A DNA stretch of 21,073 bases from Anaerolineaceae bacterium. GTDB taxonomy: Bacteria > Chloroflexota > Anaerolineae > Anaerolineales > Villigracilaceae. Below are positions 1 through 6,225 of the stretch, piece after piece. The translations under genes and the position numbers were made by a program. The notes under the pieces are model-generated. The model made no database searches, was not told the DNA's origin, and saw only the letters and a list, made by a program, of their open reading frames with translations. The number at the start of each line of letters is the position of its first letter. Position 1 is the first letter of the stretch. Where the stretch lies: NCBI GenBank assembly GCA_009885445.1, contig VFKQ01000025.1, positions 1-21,073 on the forward strand, in the 5' to 3' direction.

Positions 1-65
1 GTCATAAAGCGCTTGGCTGTCGTATTTGGGGGAGGCTGGGTGGGGGCGCGTCCCTGCGGGAGTGC

Positions 66-141
66 TGGTCGAGCGCCGTCCTGCGGCCAGAGGGAGCGTC
101 GAAGGGTAGGGTGAGCGCACTTCTCGCCCATATCGAGACCC
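66..141. repeat. Degenerate copy of the TGGTCGAG...ATCGAGACC intergenic repeat
   Basis: The segment opens with tggtcgag (66-73) and closes with tatcgagaccca (131-142). These are nearly the same end motifs as the unit at 10592-10659, which begins tggtcgagta and ends tatcgagacca. The interior differs and does not form an equally clear hairpin. Such short elements with tggtctcgatac and ctactcgacca ends are frequent intergenic palindromes in GC-rich bacteria. Calling this one a copy rests on the ends only. Confidence 0.4.
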
Positions 142-224
142 AGTCCGCTACGGGGGATGAGTTGAAGTTGGTCCGCGCGCGGTAGAGGCGTGGTGGCGCG
201 GGTGCTCCTGCATGCTCGGCAATA

Positions 225-252
225 TTGAATGCGCAAAATTTTATGGTACAAA
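225..252 (+). promoter_or_regulatory. Possible sigma70-type promoter for the first gene
   Basis: ttgaat at 225-230 could be a -35 box and tacaaa at 247-252 a -10 box with 16 bases between them. This would give a leader of roughly 40 bases before the ribosome binding site. Both boxes are imperfect, but this is the AT-rich part of an otherwise GC-rich gap, which favours a promoter here. Confidence 0.3.
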
Positions 253-301
253 TTCATAGCCAGCGGCTTCGCGCGGGCAAAATCAAAAAGGAGTTAATCA
301 A

Positions 302-640
302 ATGTCAGGCAAAATAAAATTCACCAACACCGGGCCTGCCGGCAAAATTCATTACACCGAAGGATTCCTGAAGAAGAACTCCTGCGAGTTCTATTGGGGA
401 TTCAGCGGCGGCGACACCGTTGCCACGGTCTGGTTCCCCAGCGCAGATAAATGGGGCGCAAAATATCCCTGGGCCGCCGGGCGCCACAAAGAGATTTTAG
501 AAACGGTGGCCGCACAAACCCGCAAAGAAATGGCCCGCTCAGCCACGATCAAATGGGAAGCCGACCGTTTTCATCTGGTAAAGTCTAGTCCGCGCATCAT
601 CACCACATCCATCCCACCGCACAGGAATCGCCCGCAATGA
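302..640 (+). CDS. Small conserved-looking hypothetical protein
   Basis: I do not recognise the family. The 112-residue product has no signal peptide, membrane segment or cysteine-rich site. It is a soluble-looking alpha/beta sequence with many aromatic residues in the first half (YWGF near 31-34, VWF near 43-45) and a helix-like stretch around 61-80 (HKEILETVAAQTRKEM) followed by a strand (KWEADRFHLV). The start is well supported: aaaaggag lies 9 bases upstream of the ATG. Its TGA overlaps the ATG of the following lipoprotein gene (ATGA at 637-640), so the two are probably translationally coupled and functionally linked. A small cytoplasmic or periphery-associated partner of the lipoproteins is conceivable, but this is only inference from position. 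Confidence 0.7.
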   Translation: MSGKIKFTNTGPAGKIHYTEGFLKKNSCEFYWGFSGGDTVATVWFPSADKWGAKYPWAAGRHKEILETVAAQTRKEMARSATIKWEADRFHLVKSSPRIITTSIPPHRNRPQ

Positions 641-1317
641 AACTCCGTTACAGCCTCTCGTTCCTCTTAATCACCAGCCTCCTGTTCACCGCTTGCGCCC
701 CAGCCTCCACCGAACCAAGCGCAGACGCGATTCGCACCTCCGCCGCGCAGACGATTCAAGCCGAAGTGTCGCCCGCCATTCAAGCGACTCCCAGCGCGCC
801 GCCAGTGGCTTCTGCGCCCCCCGCCGCCAGCTCCACGGTTGAAGTCGCACCCACGGCGGCACCCGCCTCGGGCGGGGCGGGCTTCGCCGTCAACGTCAGC
901 TATGCGCCGGTCTCTTTCTCGTTCGGTTCAAATGTCGCCGCCAGCTGGTCAGTCGAAGTGATTCCCCAAGGCCCGGGCAGTTCGACCAGCGCCGGCCCAG
1001 TGGACTACACCGACCCCGAGCATCTCGTCTTCACACTGGGTGAGTACGCCGTTCCAGAGATTTGCGCAAACTGCGCGCGCCCAGCGCAAATATTTATTTA
1101 TCCCGCCGTGGCCATGTCACAACAAAACCCGGTCGCGGCCCCGCGCATCGCCGCCTTGAGCGCCTTCCTCGCCTCCCCTCCCGCAGACCTCACCGATCAA
1201 AGTGTAGCGCTCCCTTTCCTGCCTCTGTTCAACGCCGCGCAAATATTTCACGCGCAAGTCAGCTTCATAAATTTTCAAAATGGCCGCGGCGTGCGCTATC
1301 TCACGGGCCACGCATGA
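637..1317 (+). CDS. Lipoprotein with apparent C-terminal truncation
   Basis: The product (226 residues) starts with a classic lipoprotein signal: a charged start, a hydrophobic core and the lipobox LFTAC, with Cys at about residue 20, so it should be exported and lipid-anchored. An Ala/Pro/Thr-rich linker follows (about 22-80) and then a globular part (about 82-220) rich in strands. From memory the globular part resembles a lipoprotein family common in Anaerolineae in which a motif like FQNGxGVRYLT is followed by roughly another 80-100 residues. Here the protein stops seven residues after that motif's start region (GVRYLTGHA), and a sequence resembling the family's C-terminus is found immediately downstream in another frame (1314-1439). 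I therefore suspect an internal deletion with frameshift. The truncated protein may still be made. It is translationally coupled to the preceding gene. Confidence 0.7.
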   Translation: MKLRYSLSFLLITSLLFTACAPASTEPSADAIRTSAAQTIQAEVSPAIQATPSAPPVASAPPAASSTVEVAPTAAPASGGAGFAVNVSYAPVSFSFGSNVAASWSVEVIPQGPGSSTSAGPVDYTDPEHLVFTLGEYAVPEICANCARPAQIFIYPAVAMSQQNPVAAPRIAALSAFLASPPADLTDQSVALPFLPLFNAAQIFHAQVSFINFQNGRGVRYLTGHA

Positions 1318-1439
1318 CCGACCCGCTGACCTACATCGATTTCATGGCGCAAATGTTAAACGGGCTGGCCTCCAATTCATTCAGCCCCGACCTGGCCGCG
1401 CTGGACGCCATGATTGCAACCCTCTTGGTCAGTCCATAA
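1314..1439 (+). pseudogene. Out-of-frame C-terminal remnant of the preceding lipoprotein gene
   Basis: An ATG overlapping the upstream TGA (ATGA at 1314-1317) opens a 41-codon frame. Its product reads DPLTYIDFMAQMLNGLAS and then NSFSPDLAALDAMIATLL. Such a helix with an 'LN.LA...F.P.L..LDA.I..L' pattern is what I remember as the C-terminal end of the lipoprotein family to which the 637-1317 gene belongs. As a stand-alone gene it would have no ribosome binding site of its own beyond coupling. The simplest reading is that a deletion near 1300-1318 removed the middle of the ancestral gene and shifted the frame. The alternative is a genuine coupled microprotein. Confidence 0.5.
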
Positions 1440-1466
1440 ACGCGCACTTGCGAAGGAAATTGATTC

Positions 1467-2384
1467 ATGAAACTTTATCGCGCTCTTTCCATTTTCTTGA
1501 CTCTCAGCCTCCTGCTCTCGGCCTGCGACGTCACCATAGACATGGGCACCGCGCCCACAGCAGATGTCAACATCAACTCGACTTTCGCCGCCCAAACGGT
1601 GCAAGCCGTCATCGCGGGCGGCTCGCTGTCCACGCCCACAGCGGGCGTCCCCGCCCCAGCCATTCCCAGCCTCGACTCGCCCACGCTCAGGGCCGGAGTG
1701 GCCATCGACGGAACCACGGCAGAGCCCGGACCGGGTTGCAACGACCTAGCCACGCACACCGAGTGGACCTTCAACGGAAAAGTCTACGACGTCAAAGTGG
1801 TCAACACGCCGCTGGCCGCGAACACAAAATTCGTCATGGCCTGGACCATTAAAAACACCGGCAGTTGCACCTGGGACGACGGCTACATAATGAGATTTGA
1901 ATCGGGCACAAAGATGACAGAGAGTGTCACCTTCCCACTTCTGCAACCCGGCCAGACCCTGTCCCCCGAGCAGAGCACCACCCTCAGCATCGACATGACG
2001 GCCCCAGCCGCTTCAGGCGAATATCGCGCAGACTGGCAACTGCTCAATACTCAAGGCACGGCACTGATCAACTTCGGCATCATCATCAAAGTCGGCGTGG
2101 CCACCACGTCATCTTCGCTGGGCAAACCCGCTGATCTGCGCTACTCTTACGATTGCTCGGGCGGCGTACTCAAAGTCACCCTCACCTGGCTCGACAAAGC
2201 CAGCGGCGAAGATGGCTACCGCATCTACCGCGATGGGGCGCAAGTGGCCGTCATCGCCGCAAACTCCACAGCCTACGTAGATGTCGCACCCAAGATCGGC
2301 ACCTACACTTACACTGTCGCGCCATTCAACAGCACCGGCGAAGCGCCCCAGCCAGTGACAGCCACACCCACGAATTGTTTGTGA
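1467..2384 (+). CDS. Lipoprotein with NBR1-type Ig-like domain and fibronectin type III-like domain
   Basis: This 305-residue protein has a lipoprotein signal with lipobox LLSAC (Cys20), followed by an Ala/Thr-rich linker containing FAAQTVQA, similar to the AAQTIQA stretch in the upstream lipoprotein. Residues about 95-210 match the NBR1-type Ig-like domain: a strand of the form FVMAWTIKNTGSCTW, a turn around 'LLQPGQTLSPEQ' and the closing GEYRADWQLLN strand. Residues about 222-300 look like a fibronectin type III fold, with TWLDKASGEDGYRIYRDG and TYTYTVAPFN. Both domains are extracytoplasmic adhesion or carbohydrate/protein-binding modules; the ligand cannot be told. The start is backed by an AAGGAA ribosome binding site. 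It may be co-transcribed with the two preceding genes (27-base gap after the remnant). Confidence 0.8.
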   Translation: MKLYRALSIFLTLSLLLSACDVTIDMGTAPTADVNINSTFAAQTVQAVIAGGSLSTPTAGVPAPAIPSLDSPTLRAGVAIDGTTAEPGPGCNDLATHTEWTFNGKVYDVKVVNTPLAANTKFVMAWTIKNTGSCTWDDGYIMRFESGTKMTESVTFPLLQPGQTLSPEQSTTLSIDMTAPAASGEYRADWQLLNTQGTALINFGIIIKVGVATTSSSLGKPADLRYSYDCSGGVLKVTLTWLDKASGEDGYRIYRDGAQVAVIAANSTAYVDVAPKIGTYTYTVAPFNSTGEAPQPVTATPTNCL

Positions 2385-2387
2385 AGA

Positions 2388-2393
2388 TATAAT
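2388..2393 (+). promoter_or_regulatory. Possible -10 box (TATAAT) for the nuclease gene
   Basis: A perfect tataat sits just after the stop codon of the lipoprotein gene and about 57 bases before the nuclease ATG. No good -35 hexamer is visible at 16-18 bases upstream, so the site is only suggestive. It would give the nuclease gene its own transcript. Confidence 0.3.
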
Positions 2394-2449
2394 CTGCACA
2401 CCAAGCAATTAGAAAACATTCCACTCGTAGCCTGAAAGGAGCGTGACCC

Positions 2450-3427
2450 ATGCCCGCTGAATATCACATCGCCTTTTGGAACGTTGAGAATCTCTTCGAC
2501 ATCGAAGGCTCGCCGCGCCGCGAAGAGAAAGTGGCCCGCGCCATCGGAGCCGACATCGCTGGCTGGACGCAGAGCCTGCTCGATAAAAAAGTCAGCCAGC
2601 TCTCCACAATCATCAGCAAAATGAACAACGGCCTCGGCCCAGACCTGCTCGGCGTCTGCGAAGTCGAAAACAAATTCGTCGTTAACCTGCTTGCGCAAAG
2701 CCTCGGCGCGCTTGGGCGCAACTACAAAGTTATTCATCACGACACACAAGACAAACGCGGCATAGACGTGGCCTTCCTCTACGACGCCACCCGCCTCACA
2801 GTGCCCGAACCCATCGAGCAAAACGTGTTCAGTCACTTCGTCCTGCGCCGCACCGCCACACGCGACCTCGTGCAAGTCAGCTTTCGCACAGTGCGCGGAC
2901 GCCACCTCGTTGTCATTGGCAATCACTGGCCCTCGCGCAGTGGCGGCCAGGCCGAGTCTGCGGCCTACCGCGCCATGGCCGGTGAAACACTGTCCTATTT
3001 TCACGAACGCATCCTGGGTATACACGGCGACAAAACCCCCGTGCTGGCCCTCGGCGATTTCAACGACGAACCCTTCGACCCCTCCATCACCGATTACGCC
3101 CTCGGCACACGCACCGCCGACAAAGTCATCAGCGGGCGCAACCCATATTTCCAAAACTTGATGTGGCCGCTGATGGGCAAAGGCCTCGGCTCATTTTATT
3201 TCGACGGCCAGAATATGCTCGACCAGATTCTGGTCAACAAGAATTTTCTCAAACCCGATTCTATTTTCAAAGTTAAAACCAACTCGGCCAATGTTTTGCG
3301 TCTCGCGCCCATGACCGACAAAAAAGGCCCGCGCCCGATTCACTTCGGCGGCATGGGCAAACCCGTCAACCAAAACGGCTTCAGCGACCACTTCCCCGTC
3401 GAGGTCGTCATCGTCGAGGCGGATTAA
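2450..3427 (+). CDS. Endonuclease/exonuclease/phosphatase (EEP) fold hydrolase
   Basis: The 325-residue protein carries the hallmarks of the EEP (DNase I-like) superfamily of metal-dependent phosphoesterases. In order: WNVENLF (residues 10-16; Asn11), GVCEVEN (Glu71 as metal ligand), GNHWPSR (Asn158, His159), LGDFNDEP (Asp203, Asn205) and the closing SDHFPV (Asp313, His314). All key residues are present, so it should be active on a phosphodiester or phosphomonoester. The family acts on DNA, RNA, nucleotides and lipids, and the substrate cannot be read from sequence. There is no signal peptide, so a cytoplasmic enzyme is likely. The ATG at 2450 follows an AAAGGAG site at a spacing of about nine bases. 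It is the last plus-strand gene before the convergent terminator. Confidence 0.88.
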   Translation: MPAEYHIAFWNVENLFDIEGSPRREEKVARAIGADIAGWTQSLLDKKVSQLSTIISKMNNGLGPDLLGVCEVENKFVVNLLAQSLGALGRNYKVIHHDTQDKRGIDVAFLYDATRLTVPEPIEQNVFSHFVLRRTATRDLVQVSFRTVRGRHLVVIGNHWPSRSGGQAESAAYRAMAGETLSYFHERILGIHGDKTPVLALGDFNDEPFDPSITDYALGTRTADKVISGRNPYFQNLMWPLMGKGLGSFYFDGQNMLDQILVNKNFLKPDSIFKVKTNSANVLRLAPMTDKKGPRPIHFGGMGKPVNQNGFSDHFPVEVVIVEAD

Positions 3428-3440
3428 CTTTCAGCAACGG

Positions 3441-3535
3441 CAAACCCGCCCTCCGCGCGGACTCGAACCGCGCAGGTTGATTCTGCTCAACGGGCCGCGC
3501 ATCCCTATCCGCGCCCCAAGCGGGTCGGGCGGAAT
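3441..3535 (-). other. tRNA-like sequence, probably a non-functional remnant
   Basis: Read on the minus strand, the region holds a near-perfect T-arm: stem cgcgg, loop ttcgagt, stem ccgcg (in plus coordinates about 3455-3471). Upstream lie a helix gttga/tcaac where an anticodon arm would be and a gcgc/gcgc helix around ggatagggat resembling a D-arm. tccgccc at the 5' side could pair with gggcggg at the 3' side as an acceptor. However, the putative anticodon loop has only six bases and lacks the invariant T33, and extra bases separate T-arm and acceptor. I take this as a decayed or chimeric tRNA-like element, or as an RNA of another kind, not as a working tRNA. Confidence 0.3.
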
Positions 3536-3577
3536 CGAATCGCAGTCCCTCGCAAGTTGTGCAAGCCTCCACGAAAT

Positions 3578-3619
3578 AAAAAATCCCGCGAACGCTTCAT
3601 GCGCCTCGCGGGATTTTTT
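3578..3619. terminator. Bidirectional rho-independent terminator
   Basis: The arms aaaaaatcccgcga (3578-3591) and tcgcgggatttttt (3606-3619) are perfectly complementary over 14 bases with a 14-base loop. The A-tract on one side and the T-tract on the other make it effective on both strands. It lies between the converging nuclease gene (+, ends 3427) and the saccharopine-dehydrogenase-family gene (-, ends 3659) and probably serves both. Confidence 0.9.
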
Positions 3620-3630
3620 CACGTGCGAAC

Positions 3631-3654
3631 CTGTCTACATGTGTACTTGTCTAC
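3631..3654. repeat. Three imperfect octamers (ctgtctac / atgtgtac / ttgtctac)
   Basis: Three consecutive 8-base units share the form NTGTSTAC. On the minus strand the first reads gtagacaa. They sit between the terminator hairpin and the stop codon of the minus-strand oxidoreductase gene, so they lie in its 3' untranslated region. The array is short and could be chance, but the exact period of eight is notable. Confidence 0.45.
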
Positions 3655-3658
3655 CTCC

Positions 3659-4858
3659 TCACCCCTCCCTCACTCCATACGGAAAACCATAATCGGTCAT
3701 CTTCGCCAGAAACGGAAGCGGGTCAAATGCCTCCGGCCCGAGTACGCCTGCGCCCTGCCAGATGCCGTGCTCGATTAAGTCCATGGCGATGACCGCGCTG
3801 AAAGCGGTTTGCGCGACGACGGCCTGACAGCCCCATGCTTGCATACACTCGGCATTATCCGCGACCTGATACAAGTAGACTTCTTTTTTCTTTCCATCTT
3901 TCGTGCCCGTCACCCATGTGCCAGCCACGGTCTTGCCGCTCATTTCCTCACCGAGGTGTGCCGGGTCGGGCAGGCAGGCGGCCACCACGTCACGCGGCGC
4001 AACCTGCACGCCCTTCACGTTAATTTTTTCTTTGTTGTCGAGGCCAAGCATGTGCAAAGTTTTTAACACACTGATGAATTGATCACCCAGCCCATATTTA
4101 AAAGTGACGCGCTTCGCTTGAATCCAACGCGGCACGAGCAAAACTTCCTCATGCTCCACGTTGACAACTTCCACGGGGCCGATCTCGGGAAAGTCGAAAA
4201 CTTCTGGTTCTGAAAACGGCTCGGTGGTATGCCAATCGCCGTCCTGCCAGATCACCGGCGGATTGAGGCATTCTTCGATGGTTGTCCAAATTGAAAAACT
4301 GGGCGCAAATTCATAACCCGCGATGGTGATGTTCGAGCCGTCGCGGATGCCGATCTCGTCAATCTCGTCAAATAAATGGTCCGCGGCGTAACGCGCGAAC
4401 ACATCCGCCATGCCCGGCTCGACGCCGCAACCGACGAGGGCCAGCAATCCTTTCTTCTCCCATTCGCTGGCTTTGGCAAATTGATAATCGCCCAGTTTGA
4501 CTCCGGTCTTGCGAAAAGGTTCGGAGGGGTGCGCCTTCGAGAGAGTCATGGCCATGTCCATATATTTCGCGCCGACGTTAAAGGCCGCGTCGAAAATCGC
4601 TTCGTTGTAGACGGGGTCTACGGCGTTCATGATCAGGTCGGGCTGATATTTTTTCGCCAGCGCCTCAATGTTTTCCTGGCGGCTCGCGTCTACAAACTCG
4701 ACCGGGAAGCGGGCCGGGTCACCTAATTTTTTTTGCACTTCCTCAGCGCGTTTCAAGTTGTAATCGGCCAGCACCATTTGCGAAATCCACTTGCGTGGCT
4801 TGGCCATCGCGGCAATGGCCTCGCCCACACCGCCCACTCCAATCATTAATACTTTCAT
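3659..4858 (-). CDS. Saccharopine dehydrogenase family oxidoreductase
   Basis: The protein begins with a Rossmann dinucleotide-binding motif, VLMIGVGGVGEAI (GxGGxG at residues 7-12), followed by an acidic strand (LADYN) typical of NAD(P) enzymes. It continues through the family's catalytic domain (PDLIMNAVDP, GAKYMDMA, GCGVEPGMADVFARY). With 399 residues it matches the family's usual length. Members reduce imines formed between an amine and an oxo-acid or semialdehyde: saccharopine dehydrogenase, homospermidine synthase-like enzymes and carboxynorspermidine dehydrogenase. Next to a polyamine importer and PatA, a polyamine-related substrate such as a carboxypolyamine is plausible but inferred. 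I chose the ATG at 4858 because it directly precedes the Rossmann strand and has GGAG nine bases upstream; an earlier ATG at 4891 would add an eleven-residue tail. It probably has its own promoter, being separated from potD by a terminator. Confidence 0.85.
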   Translation of the reverse strand: MKVLMIGVGGVGEAIAAMAKPRKWISQMVLADYNLKRAEEVQKKLGDPARFPVEFVDASRQENIEALAKKYQPDLIMNAVDPVYNEAIFDAAFNVGAKYMDMAMTLSKAHPSEPFRKTGVKLGDYQFAKASEWEKKGLLALVGCGVEPGMADVFARYAADHLFDEIDEIGIRDGSNITIAGYEFAPSFSIWTTIEECLNPPVIWQDGDWHTTEPFSEPEVFDFPEIGPVEVVNVEHEEVLLVPRWIQAKRVTFKYGLGDQFISVLKTLHMLGLDNKEKINVKGVQVAPRDVVAACLPDPAHLGEEMSGKTVAGTWVTGTKDGKKKEVYLYQVADNAECMQAWGCQAVVAQTAFSAVIAMDLIEHGIWQGAGVLGPEAFDPLPFLAKMTDYGFPYGVREG

Positions 4859-4911
4859 AAGAACTTGCTCCGTAAGTTTTATAACCCGCATGGCGAGTTA
4901 GATTTGTACCT

Positions 4912-4917
4912 ATTATA
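4912..4917 (-). promoter_or_regulatory. Probable -10 box (TATAAT) for the saccharopine dehydrogenase-family gene
   Basis: A perfect TATAAT on the minus strand lies about 54 bases upstream of the ATG at 4858, just past the terminator of potD. No good -35 hexamer lies at the right spacing. Instead a small palindrome, cgcgcc-gcgt-ggcgcg (4926-4941), occupies the spacer and -35 side, a place where a regulator could bind. This would uncouple the gene from the pot operon. Confidence 0.5.
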
Positions 4918-4966
4918 TCGGCAGGCGCGCCGCGTGGCGCGTGAAAAAACGTCCCGGAGAAAATGC

Positions 4967-4998
4967 AAAAAAGGGCCGACCCCTCACGAGGTCGGCCC
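4967..4998 (-). terminator. Rho-independent terminator after potD
   Basis: gggccgacc (4973-4981) pairs with ggtcggccc (4990-4998) around an eight-base loop, and the minus strand continues into a run of six T (plus-strand A at 4967-4972). It lies 19 bases after the stop codon of the binding-protein gene and should end the pot transcript. Confidence 0.88.
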
Positions 4999-5016
4999 GA
5001 TGCGTGCCTGGGTGGG

Positions 5017-6156
5017 CTATTCGCCTTTTACTTCAATCCAAATCTGGTCGTAGAGCGGGGTGGCGTCGCCCACGTCTTCGATGCCGTGACCATTTGCAAC
5101 TGCCTCGGCGGGCGGGTTAGTGATGGGCGAGTCGAAGTAGGTGCTGTAGGTTTCGGGATAGTTGGTTTTGGCAAATTCGAGCGCGGCGGCGTTCGGGTTG
5201 GTGTAGGTGAAGTCGCGCAGGGTCAGCCAGAAGACGTTGCCTTGCATGGTGTAATTCAACCAGGCATAGACGGCGTCGAGGTGCGGCGCGTCGACGGGGA
5301 TGGCCCAGTTATCTTGCCAGAGAATTGCGCCCTCGGTGGGGTAGATATATTGAATGGTTGGGACCTCAGCTTGCGCGGCGAGGGCTTCGAAGGTCCAGGT
5401 CATGCCCAGGTCCACGTCACCGGCGATGAGGGCGGTCTTGGGGCTGTCGCTGTCAAAGAGCTTAACGTTGGGGACCAGCTCGGCCAGCTTGATTTTGGCC
5501 AGCTCTAAATCAGCGGGGTCGGTGGTATTGGGGTCGAGGCCGATTGCGAGGAGAGTCAAGCCGATTACAGCGCGCGATTCATCCAAAAAGACGAGGCGGC
5601 CAGCGTATTCGGGGTTCCACAAATCAGCCCACGAGGTTGGGACAGTATCAACTCTTGCGGTGTTGACCACAATGGCGTCGGTACCCGCGAGGTAGGGCAG
5701 GGTGTATTTGTTGCCCGGGTCGAAGGATTTGTTCATCCAGCCTGCGTCAAAGTTCTTCATGTTGGGCAGTCTGGAGTGATCCAATTCTTGCAACAGTTCT
5801 CCACGAATCATCAAGCCGATAATGTAGTCGGTGGGCTGGACGAGGTCGTAGCCCGCGCCGCCTGCCTGCAGTTTCGGATACATTTCCTCGTTGGAAGAAT
5901 ATTCAGAGCGGTTGACGGTGATGCCGTAGACCAATTGGAAACAGTCAATCATGTCTTGCGGAATATATTCCGTCCACACGAAAAGATTCAACTCGGTGGA
6001 GGTCACTTCCATGCGCGGCTCGGGGAGCGGGCAGACGAAACCAGACGAGGTGACCAGCTCCTCGGTCGGTGCCTGAGTGGTTTTGCCACCGCAGGCCGCC
6101 AACGCGAGGCTCAGCAAAGCTGTCAGCGTTAGCAATTTGAACAGATTCTTTTTCAT
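5017..6156 (-). CDS. potD: Spermidine/putrescine-type ABC transporter substrate-binding lipoprotein
   Basis: This is the extracytoplasmic solute receptor of the importer encoded just upstream. The start at 6156 (MKKNLFK...) has AAGGAG at ideal spacing and gives a standard lipoprotein signal ending in the lipobox LALAAC. The longer reading from 6219 would put 21 odd residues in front of the signal and is unlikely. The 379-residue protein has the PotD-like pattern: NLFVWTEYIPQDMID in the first lobe, GGAGYDLVQPTDYII, a hinge region with LPYLAGTDAIVVN, TSWADLWNPEYAGR, DLGMTWTFEA and the terminal LYDQIWIEVK. Family knowledge assigns polyamines as ligands. The particular amine (putrescine, spermidine or another) is not decided by sequence. 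It is the last gene of the pot set, as in enterobacterial potABCD, and is followed by a strong terminator. Confidence 0.9.
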   Translation of the reverse strand: MKKNLFKLLTLTALLSLALAACGGKTTQAPTEELVTSSGFVCPLPEPRMEVTSTELNLFVWTEYIPQDMIDCFQLVYGITVNRSEYSSNEEMYPKLQAGGAGYDLVQPTDYIIGLMIRGELLQELDHSRLPNMKNFDAGWMNKSFDPGNKYTLPYLAGTDAIVVNTARVDTVPTSWADLWNPEYAGRLVFLDESRAVIGLTLLAIGLDPNTTDPADLELAKIKLAELVPNVKLFDSDSPKTALIAGDVDLGMTWTFEALAAQAEVPTIQYIYPTEGAILWQDNWAIPVDAPHLDAVYAWLNYTMQGNVFWLTLRDFTYTNPNAAALEFAKTNYPETYSTYFDSPITNPPAEAVANGHGIEDVGDATPLYDQIWIEVKGE

Positions 6157-6195
6157 TTCTAATCTCCTTTTTGCATGCGAACAAAATTTAGAACA

Positions 6196-6211
6196 CACAG
6201 CAAGCGCTGTG
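6196..6211 (-). other. Small hairpin between potC and potD
   Basis: cacagc (6196-6201) and gctgtg (6206-6211) form a six-base stem with a four-base loop in the potC-potD gap. There is no T-run, so it is not a terminator. Hairpins in such places can stabilise the end of the upstream message or mark a processing site that lets the binding protein be made in excess. Only the inverted repeat is observed. Confidence 0.3.
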
Positions 6212-6225
6212 GTCTTCACGAAGTT

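Larger units (their letters stand above)
1..301. other. Upstream stretch without a recognised gene
   Basis: GC-rich sequence up to about 220, then an AT-richer leader. I see no convincing coding frame; the plus frame that is open from base 1 closes near 110 and has a low-complexity composition. It is not a tRNA, and I recognise no rRNA, RNase P RNA or riboswitch pattern. It holds a degenerate copy of an intergenic repeat (66-141) and the leader of the first gene (225-301). The bases before position 1 are unknown, so the tail of an unseen feature cannot be excluded. Confidence 0.5.

Noticed and set aside
1..301. Structured RNA or riboswitch before the first gene
   Set aside because: Some inverted segments exist, but no known conserved core could be recognised and the end motifs match a dispersed repeat better.
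2309..3154. Long minus-strand open frame (281 codons) opposite the nuclease gene
   Set aside because: It runs antisense to the well-supported EEP nuclease, has low-complexity Gly/Val/Ala/Glu composition and no recognisable family, and no ribosome binding site of note.
3441..3535. A functional tRNA gene
   Set aside because: The T-arm is good, but the anticodon loop has six bases and no T33, and the acceptor pairing needs extra unpaired bases. Kept only as a tRNA-like remnant.
3631..3654. CRISPR-like array
   Set aside because: The units are only eight bases, contiguous and without spacers; no cas gene is in the window.
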